Below, piece by piece: positions 42,527 to 46,434 of a DNA stretch of 46,434 nt (position 1 is the first letter of the stretch; each line of letters starts with the position of its first letter). The stretch spans positions 1-46,434 of the forward strand of contig JALVVU010000082.1 in assembly GCA_027023255.1 (NCBI GenBank), read 5' to 3'. The DNA comes from Desulfurococcales archaeon (GTDB lineage: Archaea; Thermoproteota; Thermoprotei_A; Sulfolobales; NBVN01). Made by a program: the position numbers and the translations under genes. The notes beneath the pieces were generated by a model. It was not told where the DNA came from, ran no database searches, and saw only the letters and a program-made list of their open reading frames with translations.

Positions 42527-43147
42527 ATGATCGTGACAGCAGTGATACTCGCTGCAGGCCTCTCAACCAGGTTCCCTGGGAATAAATTAGTTACTGAGAT
42601 GGAGCTCGACAGTATTAGGGCCCCCTTAATACATCATACTATTAGGAAGTTCATTGAGTCTAGGGTATTTGACAGCATCGTGGTTGTCGTGGGTCACGAG
42701 AAAGAGAAAGTGATCAACGCTGTTAACTTCGACAGTGTGGCTTTCGTGGTTAATAGGAGATATGAGGAGGGGATGTCATCATCCGTTAAGGCAGGCGTGG
42801 CTGCCGTGATGCCGTACTCAGATATCGTAGCTATTCACCCGGGTGACCTCCCGTTCATTAAGCCAACAACCCTCCGTAACTTGATCTCGGTCGCGTCCAC
42901 CCTTAGGTCGGGCGGTGACTTCGTAGTTATTCCTAGGTACGTTAGGACAGGGAAGGGTGGGCACCCCCTCGTGGTTAGTAAGGGATTACTCAGGTACGTG
43001 CTTGAGATAGGGGAGGAGACTAGGGGATTGAAGGGCTTCCTTAGGAGGTTTGGTAACTACGTTGTTTACGTGCCTACTGAGGATGTCGGCACACTCGCCG
43101 ATGTTGACACTCCTCAGGACCTTGCGAGGATGACTTCAACTAAGTGA
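42527..43147 (+). CDS. MocA-like molybdenum cofactor nucleotidyltransferase
   Basis: The 206-residue protein has the NTP-transferase start AVILAAGLSTRFPGNKL, a catalytic-region strand DIVAIHPGDLPFIKPTTL, and GKGGHPLVVSK. The family adds CMP to molybdopterin (MocA) or GMP (MobA). The molybdenum hydroxylase family normally uses the cytosine dinucleotide, so MocA is more likely from context. The ATG at 42527 follows a TATA-like CTAATATTTAG about 40 bases upstream. It diverges from the XdhC-like gene, placing the whole maturation set together. Confidence 0.88.
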   Translation: MIVTAVILAAGLSTRFPGNKLVTEMELDSIRAPLIHHTIRKFIESRVFDSIVVVVGHEKEKVINAVNFDSVAFVVNRRYEEGMSSSVKAGVAAVMPYSDIVAIHPGDLPFIKPTTLRNLISVASTLRSGGDFVVIPRYVRTGKGGHPLVVSKGLLRYVLEIGEETRGLKGFLRRFGNYVVYVPTEDVGTLADVDTPQDLARMTSTK

Positions 43148-43227
43148 GGAGATCATGCTTAAATTTTTTAAAATATTTGTGCAAAATTTGACGTTGCTAA
43201 ACATAGGTTTTCTACATTAGTTAGGGT

Positions 43228-43238
43228 AATATATTTTA
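43228..43238 (+). promoter_or_regulatory. TATA box for the por operon
   Basis: AATATATTTTA lies 35-45 bases before the porG TTG start at 43273. The leader holds TGAGGCGG as ribosome binding site. Confidence 0.45.
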
Positions 43239-43272
43239 CACAGTTCAATGAATGATTACGTGAGGCGGTAAC

Positions 43273-43836
43273 TTGAGCTTGAGTGACGGAATGGTTGAAA
43301 TCAGATTCCACGGTAGGGGAGGGCAGGGAGCCGTTACCGCAGCAAACATACTGGTTTACGCCGCCTACAAAGCAGGGCTATGGGGACAGGCGTTCCCGTT
43401 CTTCGGTGCTGAGAGGCGTGGAGCGCCGGTAATGGCGTTCGCCAGGATCTCGAAGAGGAGGATTAGGGTGAGGTCCATGATCAGACACCCCGACATTGTC
43501 GTAGTGCTTGACCCAGCATTACCTAAGCTAGTGAACGTGCTGGACGGCTTAAAGCAGGGTGGGGTAATAGTCATTAACTCTCCGTCAAAACCTGAGTTCG
43601 GTGAGGGTTACAGGGTTTATTACGTGAACGCAAGCAAAATCGCCTTAGACTTAAACCTAGTTCTTGCTGGGTGGCCCTTAGTCAACACTGCTATACTCGG
43701 CGCGCTAGCAAGGCCGCTAGGGTTCGACATAGGCATCATTGAGGAGGCAATAAAGGATTACTTAGGCGGTGGCAGGGGTGAGGTCAACGCGAAAGCCGCT
43801 AGAAGGGCCTACGAGGAGGTGAAGGTCCTTGAGTGA
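43273..43836 (+). CDS. porG: 2-oxoacid:ferredoxin oxidoreductase, gamma subunit
   Basis: The 187-residue subunit has the family start IRFHGRGGQGAVTAANILVYAA and FPFFGAERRGAPVMAFARIS. The middle, VVLDPALPKLVNVLDGLKQGG, is also typical. It belongs to the four-subunit enzyme that oxidises pyruvate (or a related 2-oxoacid) to acyl-CoA, CO2 and reduced ferredoxin. The start is TTG at 43273, or possibly TTG two codons later, after TGAGGCGG. Its end overlaps porD by 8 bases. Confidence 0.94.
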   Translation: MSLSDGMVEIRFHGRGGQGAVTAANILVYAAYKAGLWGQAFPFFGAERRGAPVMAFARISKRRIRVRSMIRHPDIVVVLDPALPKLVNVLDGLKQGGVIVINSPSKPEFGEGYRVYYVNASKIALDLNLVLAGWPLVNTAILGALARPLGFDIGIIEEAIKDYLGGGRGEVNAKAARRAYEEVKVLE

Positions 43837-44107
43837 GGGGGAAGTTAAGGGTAAGGTTCTCCCAATATCGAAGCCCTGCGTAGGTGTCGCGGGTAAGACA
43901 GGATCCTGGAGAGTTATGAGGCCGGCGTACGATGACTCCAAATGCATTAAGTGTAGGCTCTGCTGGCTCTACTGCCCCGAGAACGCCATCGACTTGAATG
44001 AGGAGGGAGGACCCTTCATCAAGATAGACTACGACTACTGCAAGGGGTGCGGAATCTGCGCGTCTGTATGTCCCAAGAACGCCATAACCATGGTTCCTGA
44101 AGGGTGA
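43829..44107 (+). CDS. porD: 2-oxoacid:ferredoxin oxidoreductase, delta subunit (ferredoxin-like)
   Basis: The 92-residue subunit holds two 4Fe-4S clusters: CIKCRLCWLYCPENAI and CKGCGICASVCPKNAI, each CxxCxxCxxxCP. It links the TPP site to external ferredoxin. The N-terminal extension with KTGSWRVMRPAYDD is typical of PorD. The start is TTG at 43829, with GGAGGTGA ending about 7 bases before it, inside porG. Its stop lies just before the chosen porA start. Confidence 0.95.
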   Translation: MSEGEVKGKVLPISKPCVGVAGKTGSWRVMRPAYDDSKCIKCRLCWLYCPENAIDLNEEGGPFIKIDYDYCKGCGICASVCPKNAITMVPEG

Positions 44108-44112
44108 TCGCG

Positions 44113-45291
44113 ATGGTGGTTAAGCCCTTAACAGGTAATTACGCGGCGGCATACGCCGCCAAACTCTCAAGGGTTAAGGTAGTGGCTGCGTACCCAATAA
44201 CCCCGCAGACAACGATTGTTGAGAAGCTAGCGCAGTTCATAGAGGACGGTGAGATGGACGCGAAGATGATTAGGGTTGAGTCAGAGCACTCAGCACTAGC
44301 CGCGGCGTACGGTGCGGCGTCAGGAGGTGTTAGGGCATTCACAGCCACATCATCTCAGGGACTACTGTACATGCACGAGATGGTGTGGTGGGTCGCGGGC
44401 TCGAGGATACCTCTCGTAATGACCATAGTTACGAGGACCTTAGGTCCGCCCTGGAATATCTGGACTGACCATTCAGACATAATGGATCAGCGTGACAGCG
44501 GCTGGCTAATAATGATGGCTGAACACAACCAGGAGGTTCTGGACGAGACAATAAAGATGTTCAAGATAACTGAGGACCCACGTGTGTTCCTACCCGGGAT
44601 GGTTGGTCTTGACGCATTCATACTTAGCCACACGACCGAACCGGTCGACATACCTGACCAGGAGCTCGTGGACACGTTCCTACCACCCAGAAGGCAACCA
44701 TACGTGTTCAAGCCTGGTGACTCATTGCTAATGGGTAACGTGCCCCGCAACCTTAAGGAGAACATGAGGATGAGGGAGGACATCCACAACTCACTGGAAG
44801 CAGCTAAGAAAGTCATCGAAGAAGTTGATGAGGAGTGGGGTAAGCTGACTGGGAGAAGGTACGGAGGGTTAATCGAGTGCTACAGGTGTGAGGATGCATC
44901 TCACTTCATCGTTGGGATGGGTGCTTGGGTAGGCGACATGCGTGAGGCTGTGGACTCTCTAAGGACAAACGGCATTAAAGTCGGGTTGATTAAGGTACGT
45001 TACGTTAGGCCATTCCCGCGTGAGGACATACTTAAGTGGGTGGTTAATGCCAAGAGCGTCGTGGTGTTCGACAGGTCAGTGTCGGCAGGCTCGGCAGGCC
45101 CACTATTCCTTGACGTTGCCGCCCACCTAATGACTGCAGGGATTCATGTACCCGTGAAGAACATTCTAGCAGGGATTACCGGGTTGGACGTGACGTATGA
45201 GGACATAGCTGACGCTGTGCTGAAGTCCGTCGCGGAGGTCGAGGAGACAGGTAAGTTCTCGAGGTTTATTGAATGGTATTATGGGAGGTGA
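44113..45291 (+). CDS. porA: 2-oxoacid:ferredoxin oxidoreductase, alpha subunit
   Basis: The 392-residue protein carries YPITPQTTIVEKL near the N-terminus, ESEHSALAAAYGAASGGVRAFTATSSQGL, and a C-terminal transketolase-like domain with VGLIKVRYVRPFPREDIL and VFDRSVSAGSAGPLFLDV. These are typical of pyruvate:ferredoxin oxidoreductase alpha. A closely related 2-ketoisovalerate enzyme cannot be excluded. I chose ATG at 44113 because GGGTGATC (a near-perfect anti-16S match) stands 4 bases before it; the GTG at 44104 is the alternative. porB follows 6 bases later. Confidence 0.94.
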   Translation: MVVKPLTGNYAAAYAAKLSRVKVVAAYPITPQTTIVEKLAQFIEDGEMDAKMIRVESEHSALAAAYGAASGGVRAFTATSSQGLLYMHEMVWWVAGSRIPLVMTIVTRTLGPPWNIWTDHSDIMDQRDSGWLIMMAEHNQEVLDETIKMFKITEDPRVFLPGMVGLDAFILSHTTEPVDIPDQELVDTFLPPRRQPYVFKPGDSLLMGNVPRNLKENMRMREDIHNSLEAAKKVIEEVDEEWGKLTGRRYGGLIECYRCEDASHFIVGMGAWVGDMREAVDSLRTNGIKVGLIKVRYVRPFPREDILKWVVNAKSVVVFDRSVSAGSAGPLFLDVAAHLMTAGIHVPVKNILAGITGLDVTYEDIADAVLKSVAEVEETGKFSRFIEWYYGR

Positions 45292-45297
45292 TGGAGT

Positions 45298-46191
45298 GTG
45301 CCGGTCACGTTGAGGGACTTACCCAAGGAAAAGCTCCTCTTACCCGGCAACGCATCATGCCCAGGATGCCCTGAGGCACTGGGCCTCAAGTACTTGGGGA
45401 TGGCGTTAGGGAAGAAAGTTATCCTAGTGGTGCCTGCCGGATGCACCTCAATAATTCAGGGCCTAATGCCAGGCGGTGCATTCATCTACCCGACACTCAA
45501 CGTCCCGTTCGCGTCATCGGATGCAGTAGCTGCTGGAGTATCAGCGGCCAAGGAGATCCTCGGCGAGGACGCTGTAGTGGTTGCATGGGGAGGTGACGGA
45601 GGAACTGCGGACATAGGGTTCGCGACGCTCTCAGGCGCTGCTGAGAGGAATGACAACATAATCCACATCTGCGTTGACAACGAGGCATACATGAACACAG
45701 GGATACAGAGATCCTCACTAACACCCTATGGTGCGTGGACCACCACGACATGGAGGGGGAAGAGGGAGAACAAGAAGGAACTCCCACTAATAATGCTCAT
45801 GCATAAAGTACCCTACGTAGCGACAGCCAGCGTCGGGTACCCCCTCGACTTCATAGCGAAACTAAGGAAGGCAGCGTCAATCAAGGGCTTCAAGTTCATA
45901 CACCTACACGCCCCATGCCCAGTAGGGTGGAGATTCGACCCATCAAAAACAGTCGAGGTAGCCAAACTAGCGGTAGAGACAGGCATGTGGATCTTATTCG
46001 AAGCCGAAAACGGGAAAGTAACCATAAGCCCACCAAGCAGACCCTACGCAGACAAGAGCAAAAGGAAACCCATTGAGGAATACATCAAACTACAAGGAAG
46101 ATTCAGAACACTAACCAAGGACGACATAAAGATACTGGAGAAAGCCGTCGACGACGCTTGGAACACCATACTAAAGCTAGCCGGCAAGTAA
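45298..46191 (+). CDS. porB: 2-oxoacid:ferredoxin oxidoreductase, beta subunit
   Basis: This TPP-binding subunit, 297 residues long, has the cluster cysteines in NASCPGCPEAL and PAGCTSIIQG. The TPP motif is AWGGDGGTADIGFATLSGAAERNDNIIHICVDNEAYMNTGIQ, read in parts as GDGG ... N. A further conserved patch is HLHAPCPVGWRFDPS. The start is GTG at 45298 with a very strong GGAGGTGAT about 7 bases before it. It is the last gene of porGDAB; the order gamma-delta-alpha-beta is the usual archaeal one. Confidence 0.95.
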   Translation: MPVTLRDLPKEKLLLPGNASCPGCPEALGLKYLGMALGKKVILVVPAGCTSIIQGLMPGGAFIYPTLNVPFASSDAVAAGVSAAKEILGEDAVVVAWGGDGGTADIGFATLSGAAERNDNIIHICVDNEAYMNTGIQRSSLTPYGAWTTTTWRGKRENKKELPLIMLMHKVPYVATASVGYPLDFIAKLRKAASIKGFKFIHLHAPCPVGWRFDPSKTVEVAKLAVETGMWILFEAENGKVTISPPSRPYADKSKRKPIEEYIKLQGRFRTLTKDDIKILEKAVDDAWNTILKLAGK

Positions 46192-46434
46192 CCCCAACCC
46201 TTCTTTTGGAACCCACTCATTTCCCACCCAAAACAACAAACCTTACAGAGCAACCCAATTCCAACCCATACACTCAAACGTAATTAGGGCAGGTAACAAG
46301 ACCCCCACACCCCTATACTTCCACTGGAAATTACTAACTATTTTAAGAAAGAAGTTTGTATAATTGAATAATGAGGAGAATATAAACAAACACTATCTCT
46401 CATCATTTTCTCTTTTTCAATTTCTCTATATTTT
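46192..46434. other. Intergenic region after porB, no gene seen
   Basis: The 243 bases to the window edge have no convincing coding frame. The first 120 bases are C-rich on the plus strand; the last 110 are AT-rich. A minus-strand ATGATGA near 46404 has no matching D box, so I do not call an sRNA. The AT-rich end may hold a promoter for a gene outside the window. Confidence 0.5.

Noticed and set aside
1-46434. CRISPR arrays, insertion sequences, prophage or toxin-antitoxin modules
   Set aside because: No regularly spaced repeats, transposase, integrase or paired short toxin-antitoxin genes were seen. The PIN domain in pina belongs to a large ATPase, not a VapC toxin.

Overview
The window is a gene-dense stretch of chromosome from a hyperthermophilic archaeon of the Thermoproteota (crenarchaeal type, probably Desulfurococcales-like). 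The evidence is a GatD/GatE amidotransferase, PCNA and the large primase subunit, a fibrillarin/Nop5 pair, ribosomal protein S30e, a geranylgeranylglyceryl-phosphate synthase for ether lipids, archaeal TATA boxes, GTG/TTG starts and TGAGGTGATC-type ribosome binding sites. No insertion sequence, prophage or CRISPR array is visible. The only clear mobile element is an intein. No gene-free stretch exceeds 300 bases; the longest are 255-440 and 46192-46434.

Layout. 1-6700: a truncated regulator-like gene, flpA and nop5 (RNA 2'-O-methylation), S30e, gatD-gatE (Gln-tRNA formation) and a TFIIB-type zinc-ribbon protein. 6800-12620: an NAD-kinase-family protein and the glycine cleavage genes, gcvPA-gcvPB on the minus strand diverging from gcvT-gcvH on the plus strand. 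12690-16610: two unknown crenarchaeal proteins, priL, an unknown protein paired with an Lrp-type regulator, and PCNA. 16650-27200: a possible C/D box sRNA, then a complete nine-gene A-type ATPase cluster (H, I, K, E, C, F, A, B, D). Subunit A is interrupted at its Walker A motif by a 540-residue intein, and subunit K carries a full set of sodium-site residues. 27160-31100: a DUF61 protein, tRNA-His, the PIN-ATPase PINA, a SWIM zinc-finger protein, an Elf1-like factor, GGGP synthase, and a tRNA-Gly(CCC) with C at position 33.

31200-37560: a DUF1634 plus TauE/SafE pair, an unusual three-part protein, a DUF4392 protein, a tandem KaiC-like ATPase with a degenerate second half, a CBS protein with uracil phosphoribosyltransferase, and a small unknown protein. 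37600-43150: a three-subunit molybdenum hydroxylase of xanthine dehydrogenase type (FAD, 2Fe-2S and Mo subunits), with XdhC-like and MocA-like cofactor maturation genes. 43270-46190: a four-subunit pyruvate (or related 2-oxoacid):ferredoxin oxidoreductase operon, porGDAB.

Together these suggest a heterotroph that feeds electrons from 2-oxoacid, glycine and probably N-heterocycle or aldehyde oxidation into ferredoxin and NAD pools, and that makes ATP with a possibly sodium-coupled A-type ATPase. The most unusual observations are the AtpK ion site, the intein with an apparent extra helix-turn-helix, the C33 tRNA-Gly, the candidate sRNA, and several uncharacterised crenarchaeal proteins in conserved-looking contexts. 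No wholly new multi-gene system is obvious.
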